Source: Pseudomonas abietaniphila (GTDB taxonomy: Bacteria > Pseudomonadota > Gammaproteobacteria > Pseudomonadales > Pseudomonadaceae). Taken from it: 64,000 nt of DNA. Positions 34,114 to 42,412 of this stretch are shown here, piece after piece. A program made the translations under genes and the position numbers. Numbering within the stretch: the first letter of the stretch is position 1; every line of letters starts with the position of its first letter. The stretch covers positions 5,084,001 to 5,148,000 of the forward strand of contig NZ_CP155619.1 in assembly GCF_039697315.1 (NCBI RefSeq), given 5' to 3'. The notes below the pieces were generated by a model. It searched no databases, was not told where the DNA came from, and worked only from the letters and a program-made list of their open reading frames with translations.

Positions 34114-35291
34114 TTCCGTATGGTCGCCAGAGCCTCGATCAGGCGGACATCGATGCAGTGGTCGAAGTGCTCAAGTCCGACTGGCTGACGCAGGGCCCGA
34201 CGATCGAGCGTTTCGAAGCGGCCGTGGCCGAGCGCTGTGAAGCGCGCTTTGGCGTGGCGGTCAGTAATGCCACGGCGGCCTTGCACATTGCCTGTCTGGC
34301 GGCCGGCCTGGGCGAGGGCGACGTGTTGTGGACCAGTCCCAACACGTTCCTGGCGTCGGCCAACTGCGGTCGGTATTGCGGCGCCGACGTCGACTTCGTC
34401 GACATTGACCCGCTGACGTGGAACCTCGATGCTCAGGCCCTCGAACGCAAACTCGAAGCCGCCGAACGCATCGGAACACTTCCCAAAGTGCTGGTGGCCG
34501 TGGCGTTTTCGGGGCAGAGCTGTGACATGCGCGCGGTGGCTGCGCTGGCCCGTCGTTACGAGTTTACGGTCATCGAAGATGCGTCCCATGCGGTTGGCGC
34601 GCGCTACGCCGGACGCCCGGTGGGCTGCGGCGAGTTCGCCGACATGACCGTGTTCAGCTTCCACCCGGTGAAAATCGTCACCACAGGCGAAGGCGGTTTG
34701 GTGCTGACCAATCGTCCGGAGCTGGACGAACGGCTGCGTCGTCTGCGCAGCCACGGCATGACTCGCGATCCGGCGCAGATGGACGAGCCCAGCCATGGGC
34801 CGTGGTATTACCAGCAAATCGAGCTGGGCTTCAATTACCGCATGACCGACATGCAGGCCGCGCTGGGTTTGTCGCAGTTGAACAAGCTCGAGGGATTTCT
34901 GGCCCGTCGTCGCGAACTCGTGGCGCGCTACCAGCGCCTGCTCGCCGATCTGCCGCTCACGTTGCCGACACTGCAAGCCGAGGCCGAGTCGGCATGGCAC
35001 CTCTACGTCGTGCGCCTGCAGACTGAGCGTTTGACGCTCGGCCATCGCCAGGTGTTCGAAGGCTTGCGTGCGGCGGGCATCGGCGTCAACGTGCATTACA
35101 TCCCGGTGCATCTGCAGCCTTACTATCGGGACCTTGGGTTTGTGGCGGGTGACTTCCCCGAAGCAGAAGCCTATTACGCGCAAGCCATGAGTCTGCCGCT
35201 GTTCCCGGCGATGACCGATGCTCAACAAGACTATGTGATCGATCAGCTCAAGCGGCTATTAGTCGTTTCTGATGTGATCGTTGCTGAATAG
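34110..35291 (+). CDS. pseC: UDP-4-amino-4,6-dideoxy-N-acetyl-L-altrosamine transaminase PseC
   Basis: A 393-residue PLP aminotransferase of the DegT family, second step of the pathway. N-terminal IPYGRQSLDQADIDAVVEVLKSDWLTQGP, given in part as YGRQSLDQADIDAV, the VSNATAALHIACLA phosphate region, and PLP lysine K188 in FHPVKIVTTGEGG; NYRMTDMQAALGLSQL follows. Translationally coupled to pseB by an ATGA overlap. Confidence 0.95.
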   Translation: MIPYGRQSLDQADIDAVVEVLKSDWLTQGPTIERFEAAVAERCEARFGVAVSNATAALHIACLAAGLGEGDVLWTSPNTFLASANCGRYCGADVDFVDIDPLTWNLDAQALERKLEAAERIGTLPKVLVAVAFSGQSCDMRAVAALARRYEFTVIEDASHAVGARYAGRPVGCGEFADMTVFSFHPVKIVTTGEGGLVLTNRPELDERLRRLRSHGMTRDPAQMDEPSHGPWYYQQIELGFNYRMTDMQAALGLSQLNKLEGFLARRRELVARYQRLLADLPLTLPTLQAEAESAWHLYVVRLQTERLTLGHRQVFEGLRAAGIGVNVHYIPVHLQPYYRDLGFVAGDFPEAEAYYAQAMSLPLFPAMTDAQQDYVIDQLKRLLVVSDVIVAE

Positions 35292-35304
35292 ACGGACGCA
35301 AGAC

Positions 35305-35925
35305 ATGCGTGATCTGAGTGAACAAGAGCAATTCTGGCAAGGCGATTTCGGCGATCAGTACGTGGAACGCAATCAGGGGCACGCGCTGGTGTCGGCCAAC
35401 GTCGCGCTGTTTGCCAAGGCGCTGGGGCGTGCGCACGCGCTCAAGAGCGTGCTTGAACTGGGTACCAACACCGGCAACAACTTGCTGGCGCTGAGTCAAT
35501 TACTGCCGACCTGTGAATTCAATGGTGTCGAAATCAACGCCAAGGCGCACGCACAGGCGCAATCGCTGAACATTGGCGACATCTGGCAAGGCTCGCTGTT
35601 CGACTTCCCGCGAGAGCGCCGGTATGACCTGACCCTCACGAAGGGCGTGCTGATTCACCTGGCGCCCGAGCTGCTGAGCAAGGCGTACGACCAGCTGTAT
35701 CACCTCAGTTCGCGCTATGTGTTGATCGCCGAGTATTACAATCCGGCGCCGGTGGAAGTCTCTTATCGCGGTAACAGCGGCAAGCTCTTCAAGCGGGATT
35801 TTGCGGGCGAGATGTTGGATCGTTTTGCCGATCTGCACCTGCTGGATTACGGCTTCGGTTATCACCGTGATCCGCAGTTTCCGGTGGACGACATCACCTG
35901 GTTCCTGCTGGAAAAGCGTCCATGA
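35305..35925 (+). CDS. pseudaminic acid biosynthesis-associated methylase
   Basis: A 206-residue SAM-dependent methyltransferase with motif I VLELGTNTGNNL (about 49-60), a GVEINAKA acidic loop and LTKGVLIHLAPE. Matches the TIGR03587-type methylase often inserted in pse operons; its substrate has not been established to my knowledge, but position suggests a pseudaminic acid intermediate or product. Start placed at ATG 35305 (MRDLSEQEQFW); a TTG at 35281 overlapping pseC is the alternative. Its stop overlaps the pseF start. Confidence 0.85.
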   Translation: MRDLSEQEQFWQGDFGDQYVERNQGHALVSANVALFAKALGRAHALKSVLELGTNTGNNLLALSQLLPTCEFNGVEINAKAHAQAQSLNIGDIWQGSLFDFPRERRYDLTLTKGVLIHLAPELLSKAYDQLYHLSSRYVLIAEYYNPAPVEVSYRGNSGKLFKRDFAGEMLDRFADLHLLDYGFGYHRDPQFPVDDITWFLLEKRP

Positions 35926-36623
35926 GCGCGGTGGCGATCATTCAGGCGCGCGGCGGCAGTCAACGGATTCCTCGCAAGAATCTGAAGCTGTTCAACGGCG
36001 AGCCTATGATCGTCGGGTCGATTCGCAAGGCCTTGGCCAGCGGACTGTTCGAGCGCGTCGTGGTCAGCACCGATGACGATGAAATTGCTGACGTGGCGCG
36101 TGCCCATGGTGCAGACGTGCCGTTTCTGCGGCCTGCCGACCTGGCCGATGCCTACACCGGCACGGCGGCGGTGATTCAACACGCGATTCGCGCCCTCGAT
36201 CAACGCTACGATTTCACCTGTTGCCTCTACGCGACCGCGCCGCTGCTGCAGACGCGGTTCCTGCGCCAGGGTTTGCATGCGTTGCAGGCTGCACCTGAGA
36301 AATCCTATGCCTTCTCGGTGTGTGGTTTTGGCTTCCCGATTCAACGGGCGCTGCTGATCAATAACGATGGCAGCCTGGATGCCATGCACCCCGAATACCG
36401 TAATGTGCGCTCCCAGGATTTGCCGGCGGCCTACCAGGACGCCGGGCAGTTTTACTGGGGTCGCAGCGACGCGTGGTTGCGTGGCGATGTGATTTTTTCG
36501 TCGCAGAGCCTGCCGGTGATCCTGCCACGTCATCTGGTTCAGGACATCGACAACGAGGAAGACTGGGTGCGTGCCGAATACCTCTATGCAGCGCTCAAGG
36601 CAGGCGGAGAGTTGGAGCCGTGA
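35922..36623 (+). CDS. pseF: CMP-pseudaminic acid cytidylyltransferase PseF
   Basis: A 233-residue CMP-sialate-synthase-family enzyme that activates pseudaminic acid with CTP. Motifs: AIIQARGGSQRIPRKNL (residues 5-21 region), VVSTDDDEIADVA, LYATAPLLQ. It follows the methylase with an ATGA overlap and overlaps pseG by GTGA. Last reaction of the pathway although mid-operon. Confidence 0.95.
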   Translation: MSAVAIIQARGGSQRIPRKNLKLFNGEPMIVGSIRKALASGLFERVVVSTDDDEIADVARAHGADVPFLRPADLADAYTGTAAVIQHAIRALDQRYDFTCCLYATAPLLQTRFLRQGLHALQAAPEKSYAFSVCGFGFPIQRALLINNDGSLDAMHPEYRNVRSQDLPAAYQDAGQFYWGRSDAWLRGDVIFSSQSLPVILPRHLVQDIDNEEDWVRAEYLYAALKAGGELEP

Positions 36624-38122
36624 GGGTCCTGATTCGAGCCGACGCGTCGATTGCCATTGGCAGCGGCCATATCGCGCGCTGCCTGACGCTGGCGAATGCC
36701 TTGCGCGAAGACGGCGCCGAGGTGGTATTCGCCTGCCGGCAATTGCCCGGACACCTGCTTCAGCGTCTGAGTGATCAAGGGTATCTCGCCCTTGGGTTGC
36801 CTGATCGTTATCCGCAGGAGGCGTCTGGTGCTGGCATCGAAGCGCTCTTGCCTTGGCAGGCCGACATTGATGCCCTGGCGAGTGCGCTGGGCAACGAGCG
36901 ACGCTTCGACTGGCTGATTGTCGATCACTATGGGCTGGATGCACGATGGGAGAGGGCCGCCCGCCAGTTCGCCGATCACCTGATGGCCATTGACGACCTC
37001 GCCAATCGACCCCATGCGGTGGACGTGCTGCTGGATCAGAATTACTCCGCACAGGCGCAGGATCGTCCTTACGCGCAGTGGCTCGAGGGCGCCTGCAAGA
37101 CCTTCCTGGGTCCACGTTTTGCGTTGATGCGGGATGAGTTTCAGTGCCAGCCGATTGTCATCAAAGCGCGCGTTGAGCGGGTAATGGTCAATTTCGGTGG
37201 CTTCGATGCGGCGCGTCAGGTGTACGCGACGATGCTGGCTTTAAGCGACTTCGACGATCTGCAGGTGGATTTCGTCGCGGGCCTGCACAACCCCGAATGG
37301 ACCGCCATGAGCGAGCAGGCAAAGGCCCGCCCGAACTGGCGGCTGCACACCTTGGTCAGTGATTTTTTTGGCTTGATGCAGCAGGCCGATCTGTTCATTG
37401 GCGCGGGCGGTGGCACCACGTGGGAGCGTGCGGCGCTAGGGTTGCCTACGATCTGTATGACCGTCGCCCACAACCAGCAACTCAATGCGCAACTACTGGC
37501 GAAAGCCGGCGGCCATCTTTACCTCGGCGCGCATGACACCCTCGATCCGCAACGGCTGGTCGACGCTGTCGCGGTGCTGCGGGATAACCGCGAATTGCGC
37601 CAGAGTCTTGCCGAGCGTTCACGGGCGCTGGTAGACGGCAAGGGCGCGCAACGTCTCGCGGTCGCACTGGCAGCGCCGGTCCTGGCGCTGCGTCAGGCCA
37701 CCGAACGGGACGCCAGGTTGCTGTTTGAAGGGCGCAATGCTGCGCATGTCCGGCAGTGGGCCTTCAACGCCGACCTGATCGACTGGGACAGCCATGTCGC
37801 CTGGCTTGCGAGCAGCCTTAATAATCCACAGCGACTGATCCTGATCGGCGATACCCCAAGAGGGCCGGTCGGCATGGTGCGTTACGATCGCGAAGGCGAC
37901 AGCGTCGAGGTGTCGATCTATCTGTTCGAAGGCCATGCCGGCGTCGGTTGGGGGCAGGTTTTACTGGCCAGTGGCGAGCGCTTTCTGCGACGCCACTGGC
38001 CGGATGTCCGCCTCATTCAGGCACAGGTGCTGGCTGACAACGCCGTGTCCGTTTCTCTTTTTCAAAAGGCCGGGTACGCCCAGGCCGAGCGTCATTTTCA
38101 GCGAGTGCTCAACGATGAATAG
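36620..38122 (+). CDS. pseG: bifunctional PseG hydrolase - PseH acetyltransferase
   Basis: A 500-residue fusion. Residues 1 to about 345 are PseG, a GT-B-fold UDP-sugar hydrolase (VRVLIRADASIAIGSGHIARCLTLA, in part RADASIAIGSGHIARC; MVNFGGFD; GAGGGTTWERAALGLP) that removes UDP from the diacetamido sugar. From about residue 353 a GNAT domain (LRQATERDARLL ... AGVGWGQVLLASGERFL ... VSLFQKAGY) matches PseH, the N4-acetyltransferase that works one step earlier. No separate pseH is present, so this fusion would supply it. GTG start at 36620 chosen; the frame is open further upstream inside pseF. Overlaps pseI by 8 bases. Confidence 0.92.
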   Translation: MRVLIRADASIAIGSGHIARCLTLANALREDGAEVVFACRQLPGHLLQRLSDQGYLALGLPDRYPQEASGAGIEALLPWQADIDALASALGNERRFDWLIVDHYGLDARWERAARQFADHLMAIDDLANRPHAVDVLLDQNYSAQAQDRPYAQWLEGACKTFLGPRFALMRDEFQCQPIVIKARVERVMVNFGGFDAARQVYATMLALSDFDDLQVDFVAGLHNPEWTAMSEQAKARPNWRLHTLVSDFFGLMQQADLFIGAGGGTTWERAALGLPTICMTVAHNQQLNAQLLAKAGGHLYLGAHDTLDPQRLVDAVAVLRDNRELRQSLAERSRALVDGKGAQRLAVALAAPVLALRQATERDARLLFEGRNAAHVRQWAFNADLIDWDSHVAWLASSLNNPQRLILIGDTPRGPVGMVRYDREGDSVEVSIYLFEGHAGVGWGQVLLASGERFLRRHWPDVRLIQAQVLADNAVSVSLFQKAGYAQAERHFQRVLNDE

Positions 38123-39167
38123 TTTCAAGATCGGTTCCAGACCCATCGGCCCGGACGCGGCGCCGTTCGTCATCGCGGAAATGAGCGGCAACCATAACCA
38201 GTCGCTGGATCAGGCGCTGCGCATTGTGGAAGCGGCCGCGAAGGCCGGGGCTCACGCGCTCAAGCTGCAGACCTACACCGCGGACACCATGACCCTGGAC
38301 ATCGCTGAGGGTGAGTTCTTCATCAAGGACCCGAACAGCCTGTGGGCCGGTTCGTCCTTGTACGCGCTGTATGAGCAAGCGCACACCCCCTGGGAGTGGC
38401 ATGCGCCGATTTTCGCCCGCGCCAGGGAACTGGGGTTGCTGGCGTTCTCCACCCCGTTCGATGAAAGCGCCGTGGACTTTCTCGAAAGCCTCGACGTGCC
38501 GGCCTACAAAATCGCCAGTTTCGAGAACACCGACATCCCGCTGATCCGCAAGGTAGCGGCCACCGGCAAGCCGATGATCATTTCCACCGGCATGGCCAGC
38601 ATTGCCGAGCTCGACGAAAGCGTGCGTGCCGCGCGCGAGGCCGGGTGCAAGGACCTGGTATTGCTCAAATGCACCAGCACCTACCCGGCGTCGCCAGAAA
38701 ACAGTCACATTCGGACGATTCCGCATTTGGCGGGGTTGTTTGGCTGTCAGGTCGGGTTATCCGATCACACCATGGGCGTAGGCGTGTCCGTCGCGGCGGT
38801 CGCGATGGGGGCGACGGTCATCGAAAAGCACTTCACCCTGGACCGTGCCGACGGCGGCGTGGACGCGAGCTTTTCGCTGGAACCCGCGGAAATGGCCAGC
38901 CTGGTGGTTGAGACCGAACGGGCCTGGCAAGGCCTGGGCCACGTGCAGTACGGCGCGACCCAGGCTGAGCAGAAATCGCTGGTGTTCCGTCGCTCACTCT
39001 ACGTGGTGCGGGACATCGCAGCGGGCGAAGCCTTCAGCAAAGACAACGTCCGCGCGATCCGGCCAGGTCTGGGCCTGGCCCCCAAACACATCGACAAGGT
39101 CATCGGCCGCACCGCCCGCCATGCCCTCGCGCGCGGCACGGCGCTGAGTTGGGAGTCGGTTGGCTAG
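38115..39167 (+). CDS. pseI: pseudaminic acid synthase PseI
   Basis: A 350-residue NeuB-family aldolase condensing the 6-deoxy-AltdiNAc sugar with phosphoenolpyruvate. NeuB barrel at 1-~285 (IAEMSGNHNQSLDQAL, HALKLQTYTADTMT, STPFDESAVDFL, ISTGMAS, GLSDHTMG) and a C-terminal SAF antifreeze-like domain (about 290-350). The ATG at 38115 overlaps the pseGH stop; a longer open frame begins inside pseGH. Closes pseB-C-methylase-F-GH-I: all six enzymatic steps to CMP-Pse are covered. Confidence 0.95.
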   Translation: MNSFKIGSRPIGPDAAPFVIAEMSGNHNQSLDQALRIVEAAAKAGAHALKLQTYTADTMTLDIAEGEFFIKDPNSLWAGSSLYALYEQAHTPWEWHAPIFARARELGLLAFSTPFDESAVDFLESLDVPAYKIASFENTDIPLIRKVAATGKPMIISTGMASIAELDESVRAAREAGCKDLVLLKCTSTYPASPENSHIRTIPHLAGLFGCQVGLSDHTMGVGVSVAAVAMGATVIEKHFTLDRADGGVDASFSLEPAEMASLVVETERAWQGLGHVQYGATQAEQKSLVFRRSLYVVRDIAAGEAFSKDNVRAIRPGLGLAPKHIDKVIGRTARHALARGTALSWESVG

Positions 39168-39545
39168 GAGCGTGGTGTGTCAGGCACTGAGGACGTCAAC
39201 AACCTATCGCATGTGTCCAAACGCTACCTGCACCAAAACCGCGTCTCTGATCGGGATCGAATCCGTGACGCTTTCATGTCTATTCCCTGTCTGAAAGGCA
39301 ATCGACCCTTGCACCGGACCCATCGGTCAGCTAAAAGCTTGTAAAACTTTTGGTGACCTGTGAGTCATAACGGGCATCTTCACTGTATCGTGCTTGCAGG
39401 CGATGAAGGCATCAGGCTGATTTCAGAGACTTTCTGAAGCGGCCAGAGTCTTCCGGTTGCCTTTTTTTTCGGCTTCAAGCCCCGGATTTTCAATGCCCCG
39501 CCTTTGGGCGATGGGTGATGTTCAGCAGTTTTTGATTGGGAAGCC
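39168..39545. other. intergenic region before the KAS III gene
   Basis: A 378-base gap, more AT-rich than its neighbours. There is no clear terminator and no GG-N10-GC or sigma-28 site. An AAAAG-N9-CTTTT inverted repeat lies around 39332-39350. A GGGAAG ribosome site precedes the ATG at 39546. A separate promoter for the KAS III gene is likely but not identified. Confidence 0.5.
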
Positions 39546-40481
39546 ATGATGATTGGCATTAAAAGCATAGCGAGTTACGTGCCAGCAGCCGGCGTTGACA
39601 ATTACGCGCAGGGTGCCAAATTCGGGAAGGATGAAGACTTCATCCTCGGCAAGATCGGTTCTGCTTTTCTGCCACGCAAGGACGATGCTCAGGAAACCTC
39701 CGACCTGTGCGTCGAAGCGGCCAACCAGCTGTTCGCCAACAATCCTGAGCTTTCGCGCGACGCCATCGACGCGGTGATCGTGGTCACCCAGAACGGTGAC
39801 GAAGAAGGCTTGCCGCACACCGCTGCCATCGTTCAGCACAAGCTCGGCCTGCCGACCCATGTGGCGGCGTTCGACATTTCGTTGGGCTGCTCGGGTTACG
39901 TTTACGGTATCTATGCGCTCAAAGGCTTCATGGAAGCCGCTGGCCTGAAAAACGGCCTGCTGATCACCGCTGACCCTTATTCGAAGATCGTCGACCCGGA
40001 AGACCGCAACACCACGATGTTGTTCGGCGACGCCGCGACCGCCACCTGGATGTGCGACGGCGCGCCGTGGCAACTGGGCAAAGCCAAGTTTGGCACTGAC
40101 GGCGGTGGCGCCGAGTTTCTCAAGACCACCAATGGCGCGTTCTTCATGAACGGCCGTCAGGTGTTCAACTTCGCGCTGGTCAAGGTCCCGGCGCACCTGA
40201 ACGAACTGCTGACCGATTCGGGTCTGCAATCGACAGACATCGACGCGTTCTGTATCCACCAGGGCAGCGCCGCGATTGTCGACGCAGTGGCCCGCCGTTT
40301 CGAAGAAGGCAGCTCGCCTGAAAAGTTCGTCAAGGACATGCTGGAGACCGGCAACACCGTGTCGTCGAGCATTCCGCTGCTGCTGGAAAAACACGTGCTC
40401 AACGCGACCTGGAAGCGCGTGGCACTCAGTGGTTTCGGCGTAGGCTTGTCTTGGGGTTCGGCGATCATTTATCGTCCTTGA
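39546..40481 (+). CDS. 3-oxoacyl-ACP synthase III family protein of the glycosylation island
   Basis: A 311-residue KAS III (FabH-like) thiolase-fold enzyme. The full catalytic triad is present: C115 in SLGCSGYVYG, H238 in CIHQGS and N270 in TGNTVSSSIP. It is therefore probably an active condensing enzyme rather than a decoy. KAS III homologues accompany fgt1/fgt2 in P. syringae. A plausible role is making an acetoacetyl unit that becomes the 3-hydroxybutyryl group found on modified viosamine; this is inference. No ACP or ketoreductase gene is adjacent. Two consecutive ATG codons; the first is used. Confidence 0.9.
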   Translation: MMIGIKSIASYVPAAGVDNYAQGAKFGKDEDFILGKIGSAFLPRKDDAQETSDLCVEAANQLFANNPELSRDAIDAVIVVTQNGDEEGLPHTAAIVQHKLGLPTHVAAFDISLGCSGYVYGIYALKGFMEAAGLKNGLLITADPYSKIVDPEDRNTTMLFGDAATATWMCDGAPWQLGKAKFGTDGGGAEFLKTTNGAFFMNGRQVFNFALVKVPAHLNELLTDSGLQSTDIDAFCIHQGSAAIVDAVARRFEEGSSPEKFVKDMLETGNTVSSSIPLLLEKHVLNATWKRVALSGFGVGLSWGSAIIYRP

Positions 40482-40511
40482 CCCTGACCTGCTTCTGATT
40501 GAGCCCACACA

Positions 40512-40545
40512 AACGGCGACACTGGATTTCAGGTCGCCGTTTTCA
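40512..40545 (+). terminator. stem-loop terminator after the KAS III gene
   Basis: Nine-bp stem AACGGCGAC / GTCGCCGTT, 12-base loop, followed by a T-rich but interrupted run. Confidence 0.65.
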
Positions 40546-40574
40546 TTTCTCCCTTTTTTATAAGGACAGTCGCG

Positions 40575-41870
40575 GTGGACGAGATTTATCAGCGCAACAG
40601 CGCCGTTTTGGCGCAACGCTGGCCCGCAGTCATGCAACGCCTGTCCGGCGAAGATCCATCCTCTGTTCCGGCTCAATTGCTCGAAGGGCAAGGCTCGACC
40701 CTTAGCGTTGCGGGCATCCAGCTCACCAGCCGCCACGACCGCCTCGCCGAAGCGCAGATACAGGCGGACAGCCTTCCAGTAGAGAGTCCCGTGATTCATC
40801 TTTACGGCACCGGGCTGGGGGATTTACAGCGCGTGCTCTTGGCCTGCGACCGTCTGCAGCAGCTGTATGTGCACATCCTCAATGGCGCGCTGTTCGCCCT
40901 GGTGATGCAATTGCTTGAGCAAAGTGACTGGCTCAGCGACCCCCGCGTGGTGCTGGACTACGCCGATGCACGTACGGAAATCCAGCTACCGTTCTTCGCG
41001 CTGCCCGCCGAGTTGGTGCTGGCCGACGATGCCAATGCGCGAATCCGCGATCGTCTGGTCAGTGAAGTGCATGTCGATTTCAATAATCAGGAGTTTTCGC
41101 CCGACAACCCGGAAAACGTCCGGCGACTGGAGCAGGGCAGAGCGCTGTTGGAGAGCGACACCGACGTCGCGGCGCTTTTTGGTACTCAGGCCGGGCGAGA
41201 CGTGTTTGTCATCGCCACGGGTCCGAGCCTGCAGCAGCACCTGCCGCGCTTGTCTAGCACCTTTGAGCGTGCTGATCGGCCGCTGTTCATCTGTGTCGAC
41301 ACCGCGTATGTGCCACTGCGCAAGCAAGGGATCAAGCCGGATCTGGTGGTCAGCATCGACCACCGCATCACCTCCCGTCATTTGCCTGCTGACGATACTC
41401 AAGGCATCGCATTGGTCTACCTGCCACGTCAGGAAGCTGCGATGCTTCAGGCATGGCAAGGACCGCGCTACGTCGGCTATTCCACCAGCCCGGTCTACTC
41501 GCGAATTCGTCAGCAGGTCCCGCGCGCCAACTTGCATGTGGGGGGCAGCGTGATTCACCCGGCCATCGACCTCGCGGTCAAAATGGGCGCGACGCGCATC
41601 ACCCTGTTTGGCGCCGACTTCGCCTTCCCCGGCGGCAAAACCCATACCGGGTGGCAGGACGGGGACCTGGGGCCAGAAATGAGCATCGCCAGGCATTGGG
41701 TGTATGACGGCCGCGGCAACAAGGTCAAAACGCAGCTCAACTTTCGCAGCTACTTGATCGAGCTGGAGCGCTACATCGCGCTGCACCCCGACGTGCACTT
41801 CTTGAACACCAGCCGTGACGGTGCCCTCATTGCCGGCACCGAGTTCGACCCGGAGTGGACCGCGCCATGA
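40575..41870 (+). CDS. Maf-type motility-associated glycosyltransferase (DUF115)
   Basis: A 431-residue protein with the MptE-like/DUF115 domain of Maf flagellin nonulosonyltransferases from about residue 205: GRDVFVIATGPSLQQHLPRL (208-227), a DLVVSIDHR loop, GATRITLFGADFAFPGG. The N-terminal ~200 residues include a conserved IHLYGTGLGDLQRVL. Maf proteins transfer pseudaminic or legionaminic acid to flagellin Ser/Thr in the cytoplasm, which fits the pse genes just upstream. It is shorter than Campylobacter Maf (~600). GTG start at 40575 preceded by AAGGAC. Confidence 0.88.
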   Translation: MDEIYQRNSAVLAQRWPAVMQRLSGEDPSSVPAQLLEGQGSTLSVAGIQLTSRHDRLAEAQIQADSLPVESPVIHLYGTGLGDLQRVLLACDRLQQLYVHILNGALFALVMQLLEQSDWLSDPRVVLDYADARTEIQLPFFALPAELVLADDANARIRDRLVSEVHVDFNNQEFSPDNPENVRRLEQGRALLESDTDVAALFGTQAGRDVFVIATGPSLQQHLPRLSSTFERADRPLFICVDTAYVPLRKQGIKPDLVVSIDHRITSRHLPADDTQGIALVYLPRQEAAMLQAWQGPRYVGYSTSPVYSRIRQQVPRANLHVGGSVIHPAIDLAVKMGATRITLFGADFAFPGGKTHTGWQDGDLGPEMSIARHWVYDGRGNKVKTQLNFRSYLIELERYIALHPDVHFLNTSRDGALIAGTEFDPEWTAP

Positions 41871-42124
41871 CTTCCCATGCTCAAATCATCGCCGACGCAC
41901 AGCACTGCGCCCGCCTGTTTCGCCTCGGGCGCGATATTGAAGCTGCGTTGAACATGGTCGAACTGATCGATACTGCCATGCCGCTATCAACCCGATTAGC
42001 GCCTGAACAAAAGGCGGAATGGACGCTCGTCCTGAGCGAAATATTGCGCTGCCAGGAACGGCAGGACTGGTTGGGGGTCGCAGACTGGCTCGAAGTTGAG
42101 TTCGTAGCGCTGTGTCGAGTCTGA
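41867..42124 (+). CDS. small helical protein of unknown function coupled to the Maf gene
   Basis: An 85-residue acidic, helix-forming protein without signal or membrane segment; it begins MTSHAQIIADAQHCARLFRLG and contains LSEILRCQERQDWLGVADWLE. The ATGA overlap with the Maf stop implies translational coupling. It has no domain I recognise. Its size, helical pattern and position next to flagellin resemble FliT-class chaperones, so a partner of Maf or flagellin is possible but unproven. Followed by a terminator. Confidence 0.75.
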   Translation: MTSHAQIIADAQHCARLFRLGRDIEAALNMVELIDTAMPLSTRLAPEQKAEWTLVLSEILRCQERQDWLGVADWLEVEFVALCRV

Positions 42125-42187
42125 TGTTTCCGGTCAGTTATCAATAAAGGAAAGTTCCGACATAACGGTTGCGTGACATACGAATAG

Positions 42188-42212
42188 ACGGCCTTGAATG
42201 GCCGTTTTTTTT
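42188..42212 (+). terminator. rho-independent terminator of the glycosylation island
   Basis: Stem ACGGCC / GGCCGT, six-base loop, eight T. Separates the Maf pair from the flagellin genes. Confidence 0.88.
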
Positions 42213-42304
42213 ATGTTTTTTTTAACTGAAACAATTGAATGAGTTAGCTTGATTATTCCCCTTCATCTGTCGTGGAGGCACGGCGTAGCCCGCTGGCAAG
42301 TTAC

Positions 42305-42331
42305 TAAAGGCCTTTTTTGAATCGTCGATAA
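42305..42331 (+). promoter_or_regulatory. sigma-28 promoter of the first flagellin gene
   Basis: TAAA-N15-GTCGATAA, one mismatch to TAAA-N15-GCCGATAA, 81 bases before the ATG. Confidence 0.85.
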
Positions 42332-42412
42332 CGAAACTGTAGGTTTTCCGGGAGAAATGGACTTCCCCGCTTTTTTGAAAACCTGCCGTTTCTATCAACG
42401 AGGGAATTCAAA

